Below, in pieces: positions 32,635-42,501 of a stretch of DNA of 64,000 nucleotides. The notes under the pieces are model-generated. The model worked only from the letters and a program-made list of their open reading frames with translations. It was not told the DNA's origin and made no database searches. The translations under genes were made by a program, and so were the position numbers. Positions within the stretch are counted from its first letter, which is position 1. The number at the start of each line of letters is the position of its first letter. Origin of the DNA: Clostridiales bacterium (GTDB taxonomy: Bacteria > Bacillota > Clostridia > Oscillospirales > Oscillospiraceae); the NCBI GenBank assembly GCA_022772525.1, contig JALFAD010000059.1, positions 1-64,000 on the forward strand, written 5' to 3'.

Positions 32635-33177
32635 TCATTCCTCCCCCAGCGTCACCAGCCGGGGGCTGTGCTCCATGGCGGGAAGGATTTTCTCCAGCAG
32701 ATCCGACATGTGTAACCGCAGGGAGGACGTATTGATACAGGGGTGGCAGCCAAAGAATTCGCCCTTCACCACCTCCGCGTCCATCAGCAGCTCCACTTTG
32801 TGTTCATGGTCATTCATCAGGCCCAGCACGCTGACGGAACCGGGGGTGATGTCCAGCAGGGCCAGCATGTCCTCCGCAGAGGCAAAGCTCAAGCGGGAGG
32901 AACCGATTTCCTTCGACAGCACACTGGTCTTAAAGTGCTTTTCTCCGGGCAGCATCAGCAGATAGAACTTCGTCTTCTGGCGGTTGCACAGCAGCAGGTT
33001 CTTGCAGATTACCGCGTTCAGTGTCCGGTCGATTTCCTCGCAGGCCTCCATGGTCATGGCAGGCTCGTGGTCAATTCTCTGGTATTCGACACCCAGACTG
33101 TCCAGCAGATCATAGCAGCGAATTTCCTTGGCAAGCCGCCCTGTGCAGTCGGCGGGGCGTCCATTTTGCAGTTCCAT
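32635..33177 (-). CDS. YbaK/ProX-like aminoacyl-tRNA editing deacylase
   Basis: NLLLCNRQKTKFYLLMLPGEKHFKTSVLSKEIGSSRLSFAS; GSVSVLGLMND. Confidence 0.88.
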   Translation of the reverse strand: MELQNGRPADCTGRLAKEIRCYDLLDSLGVEYQRIDHEPAMTMEACEEIDRTLNAVICKNLLLCNRQKTKFYLLMLPGEKHFKTSVLSKEIGSSRLSFASAEDMLALLDITPGSVSVLGLMNDHEHKVELLMDAEVVKGEFFGCHPCINTSSLRLHMSDLLEKILPAMEHSPRLVTLGEE

Positions 33178-33188
33178 ATCTCTTTCTC

Positions 33189-33734
33189 CTATAGCTCTTT
33201 CATCATCAGAATGCTCTTGCTGGAGGAGCCGTCCTTCAGGCGGTATGCGTCCGGTACTTCGGCAATCTGTCGGAAACCCATTTTCTCATAAAGATGGCGT
33301 GCCCGCTGGTTTCCCTCAATGTAGTCCAGCTCCAAATAGGCCAGCCCTCGCGCCCTTGCCAGCGCAATCATCTCCGTAAACAAGGCCGTTCCGATGCCCA
33401 GCCCCCAGAATTTCCGGAGCAGGCCGATGGCAACGCTGCCCCGATGGCGGGTCTTGATTCGGCGGTTCATGGTCAGCATCGCGTTTCCCGCCAAGCGGTC
33501 CTCCACGAAGCAGCAGGGCATCACCTGATCCGGGCTGTTCAGAATGTCATCGATGAAAGCCGCCTCCCCCGCCGCATCCATGGTGCACTCCTCGGGATAA
33601 CGAAGCAGAAAGTCAGTCTCTGCGGCGGTTGTCTTCATGAAAGCCACCATTTCGGCGGCATCGCCGGGCTGGGCGCTGCGCAGGATGGCTTCCCTGCCAT
33701 CCTTTAAGCGGATGGTTTTCTCGGCAAGTTCCAT
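33189..33734 (-). CDS. GNAT family N-acetyltransferase
   Basis: GLLRKFWGLGIGTALFTEMIALARARGLAYLELD...NQRARHLYEKMGF. Confidence 0.9.
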   Translation of the reverse strand: MELAEKTIRLKDGREAILRSAQPGDAAEMVAFMKTTAAETDFLLRYPEECTMDAAGEAAFIDDILNSPDQVMPCCFVEDRLAGNAMLTMNRRIKTRHRGSVAIGLLRKFWGLGIGTALFTEMIALARARGLAYLELDYIEGNQRARHLYEKMGFRQIAEVPDAYRLKDGSSSKSILMMKEL

Positions 33735-33743
33735 AGTTTCACC

Positions 33744-34556
33744 TCATTTTCTCAGCTGCCAGAAGGCCACGGCGCTGGCAGCGGCAACATTCAGAGAGTC
33801 CACCCCGTGATACATGGGGATTTTTACGGTGTAATCACAGCTTGCGATGGTGGTGTCCGTCAGGCCGTCGCCCTCGCTGCCCAGCAGCAGCGCGATTCTT
33901 TCCTCCGCCATCAGATTTGAGTCATCGATGGAGACAGAGTTGTCGCTGAGGGCCAGCGCGGCGGTTTTGAAGCCCAGTGCCTTCAGCTGCTGCATGCCCT
34001 TTTCGGGCCAGTCCCCGGTGTAGGCCCAGGGAATCTGGAACACCGTGCCCATGCTGACTCGGGCGCTACGGCGGTACAGGGGATTGCTGCACCCCGGTGT
34101 CAGCAGCACCGCGTCCATACCAAGCGCCGCGGCGGACCGGAAAATCGCGCCTACGTTGGTGGGATTCTGGACGTTTTCCAGAATGACCACCCGGCTTGCC
34201 TCCCGGCAGATTTCTTCCATTGTCGGCAGCTTCGGGCGGCGCATGGCGCACAGTACGCCCCGGGTCAGGTGGTAGCCGGTGAGATTGCACAGCACCTCCT
34301 CATCTGCGGTAAATACCGGGATGTCCGGGCATCGGGCAAGAATCTCCCGGGCGGAGCCGTCAATATCCTTGCGTTCCATCAGCAGCGACACCGGCTCACA
34401 GCCTCCGTCCAGCGCACGGCATATGACCTTGGGACTTTCGGCAATGAACATTCCCTTTGCCGGCTCAAACCGGTTTAACAGCTGGGCCTCGGTCAACCGG
34501 GCATACACGTCCAGCGCCGGATCGGAAAAGTCTGTGATCTCCACGATCTTCGCCAT
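33744..34556 (-). CDS. TrmH/SpoU family RNA methyltransferase
   Basis: LENVQNPTNVGAIFRSAAALGMDAVLLTPGC, LLLGSEGDGL, KIPMYHGVDSLNVAAASAV. Confidence 0.92.
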   Translation of the reverse strand: MAKIVEITDFSDPALDVYARLTEAQLLNRFEPAKGMFIAESPKVICRALDGGCEPVSLLMERKDIDGSAREILARCPDIPVFTADEEVLCNLTGYHLTRGVLCAMRRPKLPTMEEICREASRVVILENVQNPTNVGAIFRSAAALGMDAVLLTPGCSNPLYRRSARVSMGTVFQIPWAYTGDWPEKGMQQLKALGFKTAALALSDNSVSIDDSNLMAEERIALLLGSEGDGLTDTTIASCDYTVKIPMYHGVDSLNVAAASAVAFWQLRK

Positions 34557-34699
34557 ACCCTCACCTCTGAATCAAACTTTTCCTATCTTATCAGACTTAA
34601 GAGAAAAAGTCAAAGCGAATGTGATTTTATCACAGAAAACGCCGGACGCTTGCTGTATAATCAGGGCATAATAAAAGAAAAACCAAGGAGGGTACAGCA

Positions 34700-35005
34700 A
34701 TGTCTGTCATGAAGATTACGAAGGACAATTATCAGGAAGCCGTTTTGAACGCGGACCGGGAGGTTCTGCTGGATTTCTGGGCACCCTGGTGCGGCCCCTG
34801 CCGGATGGTCAGCCCCATTGTAGACGAAATCGCCGGGGAGCGGAAGGATATTCTGGTGGGCAAGGTCAACGTGGATGAAGAGATGGAACTTGCCGCGCAG
34901 TTTCAGGTCACGAGCATTCCCACGCTGGTGGTTCTGAGAAACGGTCAGGTGGTGAACCGAGTGGTCGGAGCCAGACCCAAGGACGCCATCCTTTCCCTGC
35001 TGTAA
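34700..35005 (+). CDS. trxA: Thioredoxin
   Basis: DFWAPWCGPCRMVSPIVDEIA. Confidence 0.95.
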   Translation: MSVMKITKDNYQEAVLNADREVLLDFWAPWCGPCRMVSPIVDEIAGERKDILVGKVNVDEEMELAAQFQVTSIPTLVVLRNGQVVNRVVGARPKDAILSLL

Positions 35006-35010
35006 TGAGG

Positions 35011-35042
35011 ACACCGCCCATCTTCGGATGGGCGGTGCCTTT
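35011..35042 (+). terminator. Terminator of trxA
   Basis: CACCGCCCATC-TTCG-GATGGGCGGTG. Confidence 0.85.
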
Positions 35043-35177
35043 CTGTTTGCTGAAATGCAGTTAATTTGTATAATTCCGGCTTCCGAAATTATATAAAATG
35101 ACAAATCTTATTCGCCGCAGAAAAAATCTGGGAAAATTTGTTTACATTTGTGTCGAAATCGGGTATAGTGAACCGCG

Positions 35178-35274
35178 AACAGAGTAGGAGACCCCGCGTT
35201 AAGTGCCACCGGGACGGGGAGTTTGCCCGGAGGACGAAGGATTTTTCCACGATGAGGTCACCGCACCCGCTGTT
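35178..35274 (+). ncRNA. THF (tetrahydrofolate) riboswitch-like aptamer
   Basis: AGAGTAGGAGACCCCGCGTTAAGTGCC...GGACGAAGG...GGTCACCGCACCCGCT, matching recalled conserved THF riboswitch segments; upstream of ECF S component + folC. Confidence 0.82.
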
Positions 35275-35393
35275 GCATATGGGATATCCTCCTTTATGTA
35301 GCAACGATACTCGGTCGGGCGAAGGCTTCGGCTGTGGGCTTTGTGTGCCCTGTTGTTGCTGCCTTTCCCCACGGGTCAGCCTAAATCTGTCAT

Positions 35394-35427
35394 ACACTCC
35401 CCGACGCCTTGCGCGCCGGGGTGTTTT
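35394..35427 (+). terminator. Candidate riboswitch expression-platform terminator
   Basis: CACTCCCCGACGCC..GCGCGCCGGGGTGTTTTT upstream of folT-like gene. Confidence 0.7.
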
Positions 35428-35492
35428 TGATTCGGCACCCCCGGGGCAGCGACAGGTCAGATGCGTTCGCAACATCAAAAGGAGGAATCTCT

Positions 35493-36056
35493 ATGAACAA
35501 ATCAACCAGACCCTTTACCACCAAAACCCTCGCCTACTGCGCCCTGCTGGCAGCGCTCAGCGTTGTGCTGGCCCGGCTCATCATCCCCATGCCCAACGTG
35601 ACCACCCGGTTCTCCATCGAGGCGGTGCCCATTTTCCTTGCCGGTATGCTCTTTGGGCCCATGGCTGGCGGGCTGGTAGGCTTCAGCGCTGATCTGGTAG
35701 GCTGCCTGTTCTCCGGCTTCGGCTACAATCCCCTGTTCTGCCTGCCGCCTATTCTCTACGGTGTCTTCGGCGGCGTGTTCCGCCGGTATCTGGCCGCAAA
35801 TCCCACCCTGCCCCGTCTGGGTCTGTCCTTCCTGCCTCCCGTGGTAATCGGCTCCATCCTGTGGCAGAGCGCCGCGCTGTCCTTTGTCTACAACAGCAAG
35901 GGCAGCTTTACCGCCAGCCTCATTTACTTCCTGTCCACCCGCTCTGTCCAGTTCGCCGTGACGCTGGTGCTGGATGTGCTGATTATTTATCTCCTCCTGC
36001 GTACCCGGGTCTTTGAGCGTATGGGCATCTGGCCCCCTGTGGCAAAGGAAAAATAA
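35493..36056 (+). CDS. folT: ECF transporter S component, folate type (FolT-like)
   Basis: Alternating hydrophobic segments; RFSIEAVPIFLAGMLFGPMAGGLVGFSADLVGCL; THF-like leader and folC neighbour. Confidence 0.85.
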   Translation: MNKSTRPFTTKTLAYCALLAALSVVLARLIIPMPNVTTRFSIEAVPIFLAGMLFGPMAGGLVGFSADLVGCLFSGFGYNPLFCLPPILYGVFGGVFRRYLAANPTLPRLGLSFLPPVVIGSILWQSAALSFVYNSKGSFTASLIYFLSTRSVQFAVTLVLDVLIIYLLLRTRVFERMGIWPPVAKEK

Positions 36057-36077
36057 ACCCGAAAGGAACGAATCCCC

Positions 36078-37355
36078 ATGAACGCCGCGCAAGCCATTGA
36101 ATATATCCACTCCGTCTGCTGGAAGGGAAGCATTCCCGGACTGGGGCGAACCCAGACCCTGCTGAAAAAGATGGGAAATCCGGAGAAAAAGCTGAAATTT
36201 GTTCACATCGCCGGCACCAACGGCAAGGGCAGCACCGCTGCCATGACCGCTTCCATCCTGCGCAAGGCGGGCTACCGGACAGGACTGTACACCTCTCCCT
36301 ACATCTACCACTTTCACGAGCGGATGCAGGTGGACGGCGTGGAGATCTCCGACGAGGAGCTGGCGGAGGTGACGGAATTTGTAAAGCCTCTGGCAGACTC
36401 CATGGAGGAGTCCCCCACGGAATTTGAGCTGGTTTCCTGCATTGCCTTTGAATACTTCTATCGGAAGCAATGCGACATCGTAGTGCTGGAGGTTGGCATG
36501 GGCGGCGCGCTGGATTCCACCAACGTCATTGAGGTGCCCGAAGTTGCAGTTATTACCAACATCGGCCTTGACCACACCGAGTATCTGGGTGACACCATTG
36601 AAAAAATCGCGGAAACCAAATCCGGTATCTTCAAGGAAAATGGTCATGCCGTGGTCTACCGGGGCGCGCCCTCCGTGGAGGCGGTCTTTGAGCGGGTCTG
36701 CGCCGAACGAAATGTCAGCCTGAAAAAGGCGGATTTTGACTCTCTGGTGCTCAAATCCCACACGCTGGAGGGTCAGGTCTTCGACTGCGGCAGCCGGAAA
36801 AATCTGGTGCTGCCCCTGCTGGGAGATCATCAACTGCACAATGCCGCTGTGGTGTTGTCCATTGCCGACACGCTGATCGAGGAAGGCTGGAAGATCACCG
36901 AGCAGAATATCTATGACGGCATTCGGGACGTGCGCTGGCCCGGGCGGTTTGATATCGTCTCCCGGCAGCCTCTGTTCATCATCGACGGCGGCCACAATCC
37001 CCAGTGCATTGAAGCGCTGGTGAAGAACATTCAGGATTATCTCACCGGCAAAAAAGTCGTTGCCCTCACCGGCGTGTTGGCGGATAAGGACTACGCGGAT
37101 ATGTACCGCCCGGTGATGCCGCTGGTTGACCGGTTTGTGTGCATCACGCCTCCCAATCCCCGGAAACTGGAAGCGTTGAAGCTTGCCCAGTATCTCCGGG
37201 AGGTCGGAGCGGACGCCGATGCCTGTGAAACCATTGCGGAGGGTGTCAAAAAGGCCATTGAGCTGGCCGGGGAAGACGGCGTGGTGCTGTGCTTCGGCTC
37301 CCTGTACTCCATCGGAGCCATCCGGGACGCGCTGGTGGAACTGGGCAGAATCTAA
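36078..37355 (+). CDS. folC: Folylpolyglutamate synthase/dihydrofolate synthase
   Basis: FVHIAGTNGKGSTAAMTASIL, GLDHTEYLGDT, DGGHNPQCIEAL. Confidence 0.95.
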   Translation: MNAAQAIEYIHSVCWKGSIPGLGRTQTLLKKMGNPEKKLKFVHIAGTNGKGSTAAMTASILRKAGYRTGLYTSPYIYHFHERMQVDGVEISDEELAEVTEFVKPLADSMEESPTEFELVSCIAFEYFYRKQCDIVVLEVGMGGALDSTNVIEVPEVAVITNIGLDHTEYLGDTIEKIAETKSGIFKENGHAVVYRGAPSVEAVFERVCAERNVSLKKADFDSLVLKSHTLEGQVFDCGSRKNLVLPLLGDHQLHNAAVVLSIADTLIEEGWKITEQNIYDGIRDVRWPGRFDIVSRQPLFIIDGGHNPQCIEALVKNIQDYLTGKKVVALTGVLADKDYADMYRPVMPLVDRFVCITPPNPRKLEALKLAQYLREVGADADACETIAEGVKKAIELAGEDGVVLCFGSLYSIGAIRDALVELGRI

Positions 37356-37360
37356 CAACA

Positions 37361-37387
37361 AAGGGCGGTCAGTCGACCGCCCTTTCT
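37361..37387. terminator. Terminator after folC
   Basis: AAAGGGCGGTC-AGT-CGACCGCCCTTT. Confidence 0.8.
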
Positions 37388-37429
37388 CATTCTCCTTCAA
37401 ACTTCTTCTTGGCCCCCGCGAATTACAAT

Positions 37430-38386
37430 TTATCTGTCTGCAACGTCAGGTCGTGCCTCAATATTTGTCTGCCGCACCAGATAGATGGGCCGGTGCTTGG
37501 TTTCCAGATAGGTCTTTGCCAGATACTGGCCTACAACGCCGATGCCCAGCATCTGAATGCCGCTGAGCAACAGCATGATACACACCAACGAAGGCCAGCC
37601 GGAGGTGGGATCCCCGAATACCAGCGTCCGCACAATGACCACAACGATCATCACCAGTGCCAGTGCGCAGCAGATCAGGCCAAACACCGAGGAAATCACC
37701 AGCGGCGTTGTGGAGAAGGCTACGATTCCCTCGATGGCATACAGGAACAGCTTCCAGAAGCTCCACTTGGTCTCCCCGGCGACCCGCTCGATGTTCTCAT
37801 ACTCCAGCCACTTTTTCTTAAAACCGATCCAGCCGAAAATGCCCTTGGAGAACCGGTTGTACTCCCCCATGGACAAAATCGCCTCTACCACCTGACGGCT
37901 CATCATCTGGAAATCCCGGGCGCCGTCCACGATCTCCGCGTCGGACATTTTGTTGATGAGCCTATAGAACATTCTGGCAAAGAAGGACCGGATCGGCGGC
38001 TCTCCCTTCCGGGTCACGCGGCGGGAACCGACGCAGTCATAGCCCTCCTCCTTGATGGAGCGGTACATTTCCGGCAGCAGTGCGGGAGGATCCTGCAAAT
38101 CCGCGTCCATGATGACCACGTAATCCCCCGTGGCGTTCTCCAGGCCCGCATAGATACCCGCCTCCTTGCCGAAGTTTCGGGAGAAGGAGATGTACTTCAC
38201 CCTGCTGTCCCGGCGGGAAAGCGCCACTATTTTCTCCAATGTTCCATCCCGGGAGCCGTCGTCGATAAACAGGAATTCAAATTCCACGCCGCGCATCTGC
38301 TCCGCTACGCTGGTGACCGCAGCGAAAAAAAGTTCCAGCGCCGGTTCCTCATTATAGCAGGGCACCGCAATTGAAATCTTATCCAT
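37430..38386 (-). CDS. GtrB/DPM-like glycosyltransferase family 2 membrane protein
   Basis: ISIAVPCYNEEPALELFF, VVIMDADLQDPPALLPEMY, two C-terminal TM segments. Confidence 0.92.
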   Translation of the reverse strand: MDKISIAVPCYNEEPALELFFAAVTSVAEQMRGVEFEFLFIDDGSRDGTLEKIVALSRRDSRVKYISFSRNFGKEAGIYAGLENATGDYVVIMDADLQDPPALLPEMYRSIKEEGYDCVGSRRVTRKGEPPIRSFFARMFYRLINKMSDAEIVDGARDFQMMSRQVVEAILSMGEYNRFSKGIFGWIGFKKKWLEYENIERVAGETKWSFWKLFLYAIEGIVAFSTTPLVISSVFGLICCALALVMIVVVIVRTLVFGDPTSGWPSLVCIMLLLSGIQMLGIGVVGQYLAKTYLETKHRPIYLVRQTNIEARPDVADR

Positions 38387-38516
38387 GCTCTTTCACCCTT
38401 TCCGCGTTTTTTGTATTATACATCCGTTCTCACCCTTTGGCAACACGGAGGGCGAAAATACTTGACAAACCGTGAGAAATGTTTTATCCTTTTTTAGGCT
38501 GAAAGGAGAATACTTT

Positions 38517-40025
38517 ATGGAGAAAAAGGCTCAAAAGCTGCCTTACGGCGCTTTCTTTCTATTGATTTTCGCGTTTCTCTTCGTCTGGTTTACCAGAATA
38601 CACCCTCTGATTCCCTTTGATGGAGATGACTGGTCCTATCTTGCGTATGCCCGTCTTGCCACTCCCATCTGGGGCGAATGGAATCCATCAAAGGTGTTTC
38701 CCGAGGTTCTGTATCCCTTTTTTGCCACCATCGCGGCGCATGCCCTGACACCCCTTACCGGAGATTACATCACAGCCCAGACAATCATGCACGCGTTCGT
38801 GGTCAGCGCCGCCATTACCGGATACCTGTGGTGCTTCGCCTGCCTGATGCGCAGAGTATTCTCCTGTTCCCGGGCAACCACCGCAATTCTCTCTGTTCTC
38901 TTCTTTGCTCTGCATTTTCTGGTCTTCCGTACGGAGGAAGAAAACAACCTGTATCTTTTCCACTGCGTCTCGGTAAACTGCTACTATAACTATCTGCTCC
39001 CGATGCTGCTCAACGCCTCCTGTGTCATGCTTCTTCTGGCAAACCCCAGGGCGGACGCGTTCCTGCGCACCGGAAGGCCGGAAATCATTGGTCTCGTATA
39101 TGTGATTGTCTATCTGGCAATCTTCTCCAGTCTGCCCGCCAGCGGCATTCTCGCGGCACACGCCGGGAGCTGTCTTCTGCTGGAACTGATTCGTCAGAGG
39201 AAACACTTCCGATTCCGGGCATTTCTGCGGGATAACTGCTTCCATGCCGGAATTCTCGCCGCATGGCTGATCAGCGCGGTATTTGAGCTGAGCGGCGGCC
39301 GCGCCGGAAGCGCCATGGCTGGCGGCTCCCTCCTGAGCCGACTGCATCAGACCTGTTTTCTGCTAAAAACCGCGCTGCTGGAAAGTAACCGGCTTTTCCT
39401 TGTTTTCTCCGGCATCGTGGTGCTCGCCGCCATGGTGTGTATGCTGTTCAGCGGCGGCGTCCGCAGTCTGGAACCGAAGCTGGCTTCGGTTCTGGGAACC
39501 ATCCTGATCTCTACAGCCGCGGTTTTCGTCTACATGATTCTGCTCTGCGCCGCAGTGGGCCCGGCAAAGATCTCCGCCTGCGAGTATCTTTTCGTAATCT
39601 ATTTTCACATTCTTCTACTGGTGCTGCTGGCGCTGGGGTATCTGGTGGGACGCTTTCCCAAGCTGATGCTGGTTCTGCCGCTGCTTACCCTGTTTCTTGT
39701 CTCCAGCATTAACACCGGAGGGAACACCTTCCGGGATTCCAACACCTGTGAGCTGCCCGCTGAAACGTGCGGCGCGCTCAGCCGGTACATTGTAGGGCAG
39801 TTTCAGGCTGCTGATGCCGCTGGCAGGCAGGAGATGACACTGTACGTCCCCCAATTTACCGCCGACCCCGAGACGGAGGATAACTGGCCCTGCAGTCTGT
39901 TCCTGATGCAGCGCATTCCCGGCACGCTGTATGCCCACGGGATAACCAGTCAGCGAATCGACATTGCCATCGTGGTTGATCCCGCTGTGAACCGCCTGCT
40001 CCATATTCCACTGCCAGATAAATAA
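38517..40025 (+). CDS. Polytopic membrane protein, probable GT-C-like/DUF6056-like
   Basis: Many TM segments; DGDDWSYLAYARL N-terminal motif; divergent from GtrB-like gene. Confidence 0.6.
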   Translation: MEKKAQKLPYGAFFLLIFAFLFVWFTRIHPLIPFDGDDWSYLAYARLATPIWGEWNPSKVFPEVLYPFFATIAAHALTPLTGDYITAQTIMHAFVVSAAITGYLWCFACLMRRVFSCSRATTAILSVLFFALHFLVFRTEEENNLYLFHCVSVNCYYNYLLPMLLNASCVMLLLANPRADAFLRTGRPEIIGLVYVIVYLAIFSSLPASGILAAHAGSCLLLELIRQRKHFRFRAFLRDNCFHAGILAAWLISAVFELSGGRAGSAMAGGSLLSRLHQTCFLLKTALLESNRLFLVFSGIVVLAAMVCMLFSGGVRSLEPKLASVLGTILISTAAVFVYMILLCAAVGPAKISACEYLFVIYFHILLLVLLALGYLVGRFPKLMLVLPLLTLFLVSSINTGGNTFRDSNTCELPAETCGALSRYIVGQFQAADAAGRQEMTLYVPQFTADPETEDNWPCSLFLMQRIPGTLYAHGITSQRIDIAIVVDPAVNRLLHIPLPDK

Positions 40026-40026
40026 C

Positions 40027-40073
40027 GGAATTCCCCCTGTTTACCAGCTTTTTCGGCAAACAGGGGGATTTTT
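40027..40073. terminator. Bidirectional terminator between convergent genes
   Basis: AATTCCCCCTGTTT..AAACAGGGGGATTTTT. Confidence 0.8.
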
Positions 40074-40569
40074 ATTCTCTTTGGTACAGTTTTTGCAGCA
40101 GTTTCCGCATTGGTTCAAACAGCAGCAGCGCCAGAATAAAGTTACCGGCGCAGTGGGCAATGTCAAAGGGAATGCCGGACACCCACCGGGTCAGCGCATA
40201 GGAAAAGCCGCCGATAAACACATCCACAATGCCGCACAGCGCGCCGAATGACAGCCCGAAGCCGCCGGACAGCAGCGCCCAGCCCAGTCTGCCCTGCATC
40301 CGGCGTAGGCAATACGCCGCCACGCCCAGCACCGCCCAGATATACAGGTAATTGATGTTCCACAGGCTGATTCCGTAGAACAAAACCTCCAGCAGCACAT
40401 ACAGGTAGACGGGATAGACCCACTTTTTTCCGAACACCACCGCGAAAAGCATAACGCACAGGCTCACCGGCTCGATATTCGGCAGAAAGCTCATCACATA
40501 CTTTGCCGCGAAGGTCATAGCCCCCAGCACCGCGAACAGCACCAGTTCCCGGACGGTCAGCTTACCCAA
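40072..40569 (-). CDS. ECF transporter S component-like membrane protein
   Basis: VRELVLFAVLGAMTFAAKYVMSFLPNIEPVSLCVMLFAVVFGKKWVYPVYLYVLLE; probable TTG start overlapping upstream stop. Confidence 0.75.
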   Translation of the reverse strand: MGKLTVRELVLFAVLGAMTFAAKYVMSFLPNIEPVSLCVMLFAVVFGKKWVYPVYLYVLLEVLFYGISLWNINYLYIWAVLGVAAYCLRRMQGRLGWALLSGGFGLSFGALCGIVDVFIGGFSYALTRWVSGIPFDIAHCAGNFILALLLFEPMRKLLQKLYQRE

Positions 40570-40954
40570 TGGTGTACACCAGCCGGAAGCTGTCCCCATC
40601 CTTCACCGGGGTGGAATCCGCGCCGGTGACGGCATAGTCCTCCCCCACGTACAGCGCCCAGTAGCTCTGGTTCTCATTCCAGTCCGCCTTTTCACCGTCC
40701 ACCGCAGAAATGGTCAGGCCATAGGGGCCGTCCTCGCCCTCCACCAGGCCTTCCGCCAGCAGAACAGGGCCCAGATATTCCGCATCGGTGTGATACTGGA
40801 ACTGTTTCTCGCTGCCATCGGCGTGAACCACCGTCACGCTTATGGTCTTGGCGCCCGCTTCCGTTGTGGGACGGGCCGCAAAATATACGCCTGCCAGAAT
40901 GGCTGCCAGCGCCACCAGCACAGCCGCCGCAATCAAGGTCTTCTTATTTTTCAA
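40562..40954 (-). CDS. DUF4430-domain exported protein
   Basis: N-terminal TM; ISVTVVHADGSEKQFQYHTDAEYLGPVLLAEGLVEG...WALYVGEDYAVTGADSTPVKDGDSFRLVY. Confidence 0.8.
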   Translation of the reverse strand: MKNKKTLIAAAVLVALAAILAGVYFAARPTTEAGAKTISVTVVHADGSEKQFQYHTDAEYLGPVLLAEGLVEGEDGPYGLTISAVDGEKADWNENQSYWALYVGEDYAVTGADSTPVKDGDSFRLVYTIG

Positions 40955-40975
40955 AACACATTCCTCCCTTTCTGC

Positions 40976-41602
40976 TCAGCAGCACAGAAACATCCCCCGT
41001 CCGCCGCAGCAGAACAGGTTTACCAGGTAGCACAGGCACAGGTTCATGCAGGGGTTGCCGCCCATGGAAAAGCCACGGAAGTTTCCGGCGGTCTGGCGGT
41101 AGTCCGCGCCGCCGTGTTCCATGCGGTTCAGGGCGTTCAGGTACTCCGGGTTGTTCGGATCCATACTCACCGCCCGGCGGATGTGCTCCATAGCTGTAAC
41201 CTGATTGCCCAGCCCGTCATTGGCAAGGGCGCTGAGGTAGTACCACCGGGCGTCCCGCTGGGTAGCATTGTCCAGCGTATTCAGTGCCTCCTGGAACCTG
41301 CCAAAGCGGATGTACTGAGCGGCTGCCTGCTGATACTGGTCGTCGTTCGACTCAGGCCTGCTCTGCTGGCGGTAGCCGCCGAAGGGATCGTAGCCGTAGC
41401 CGCCGGGCTGAGGCTGGGCCTTCTCCGGGTTCTTGATCTGCTCGTAGGCAGCGTTGACCTCCTGCATTTTGCGGGCTGCCTCCTGATCTCCGGGGTTCAG
41501 GTCGGGGTGGTATTTCTTTGCCAGCTTTCGATATGCCTGCTTGATTTCTTCGTCAGTGGCGTCACGGCTGATGCCCAGAACCTTATACGGATCGTCAATC
41601 AT
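40976..41602 (-). CDS. J-domain (DnaJ-like) protein with Cys-rich C-terminus
   Basis: [51 protein letters not shown]; tail [24 protein letters not shown]. Confidence 0.9.
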   Translation of the reverse strand: MIDDPYKVLGISRDATDEEIKQAYRKLAKKYHPDLNPGDQEAARKMQEVNAAYEQIKNPEKAQPQPGGYGYDPFGGYRQQSRPESNDDQYQQAAAQYIRFGRFQEALNTLDNATQRDARWYYLSALANDGLGNQVTAMEHIRRAVSMDPNNPEYLNALNRMEHGGADYRQTAGNFRGFSMGGNPCMNLCLCYLVNLFCCGGRGMFLCC

Positions 41603-42422
41603 GGCGTTCCTCCTCTTTTCGCTTTCCTCTGTAGTTTACCCAAACGCCGCTGTAGAGAATATTGTCAAGCAACTGCTTGTCCTGCACCAGTGGCAGCTTT
41701 TCAAATTCCGCCGTGCACCGGCCCATGGTCAGCACCAGATAGTCCTCCCACCGGGCCCAGTTTTTTTCCTCGCCCCGGGCAAGGAAGGGGTTATATTTCC
41801 CCCTGCGCTTGTCCTTATCATAGTCCAGTTCCGCGTCCAGCAGATAGATAAACCGTCCCAGTGCGTTGCCCATTTTTCGCAGGATTGGCGCCCACCAATC
41901 CTCCCGCACCACCAGCAGCTCCCCCATCAGCTCGCCGAAAGCCCCTGCCGGCTGGTCCGGGTTGGGGCAGTTTTCCTTTTCCAGCGCCGACAGCTCGTCA
42001 ATGCTCTTTTTGATTGCCTGGCACTGACGGGGCCAGCGGCTTTCGATGTCGGGCAGATGGGGTTCGTAGGCCTGCGCCATCCATTTTGCCGTCCGTTTCC
42101 CGTCATCCTGCCAGTCATCCAGACAGTTATAGTAGGCCAGCGCCACATTCATGTCCGCCGCGTAACGGATATAGTCGTTGTCCAGCCAGTCCCGCCGGGT
42201 GATGGGATGGAGGGCGCAGCTGTTTTTGCCGCTGTCCTCCTCCGGCTCGTACAGGCTCATCAGCAGCAGCGCCAGAAACGCCATATCGTAGCTCAATCCC
42301 AGCCGGGACAGCTGTCCGGACTGCTCCCGAATCCGGCGGCAGATACCGCAGTACACCGCGCTGTAGCGGCGCTGCTGCTCTTTTGTCAGCTCCCGAAGGC
42401 TGGCCGTTACATAACCAAACAT
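41595..42422 (-). CDS. DUF5685 family protein
   Basis: [54 protein letters not shown]. Confidence 0.75.
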   Translation of the reverse strand: MFGYVTASLRELTKEQQRRYSAVYCGICRRIREQSGQLSRLGLSYDMAFLALLLMSLYEPEEDSGKNSCALHPITRRDWLDNDYIRYAADMNVALAYYNCLDDWQDDGKRTAKWMAQAYEPHLPDIESRWPRQCQAIKKSIDELSALEKENCPNPDQPAGAFGELMGELLVVREDWWAPILRKMGNALGRFIYLLDAELDYDKDKRRGKYNPFLARGEEKNWARWEDYLVLTMGRCTAEFEKLPLVQDKQLLDNILYSGVWVNYRGKRKEEERHD

Positions 42423-42501
42423 ACCATTCCCCTCCTTTTGGGGATAATCTTACCGAAATTGTGTGAACAGAACGTAAACACCCCAAAAATTTACAATTTT
42501 T

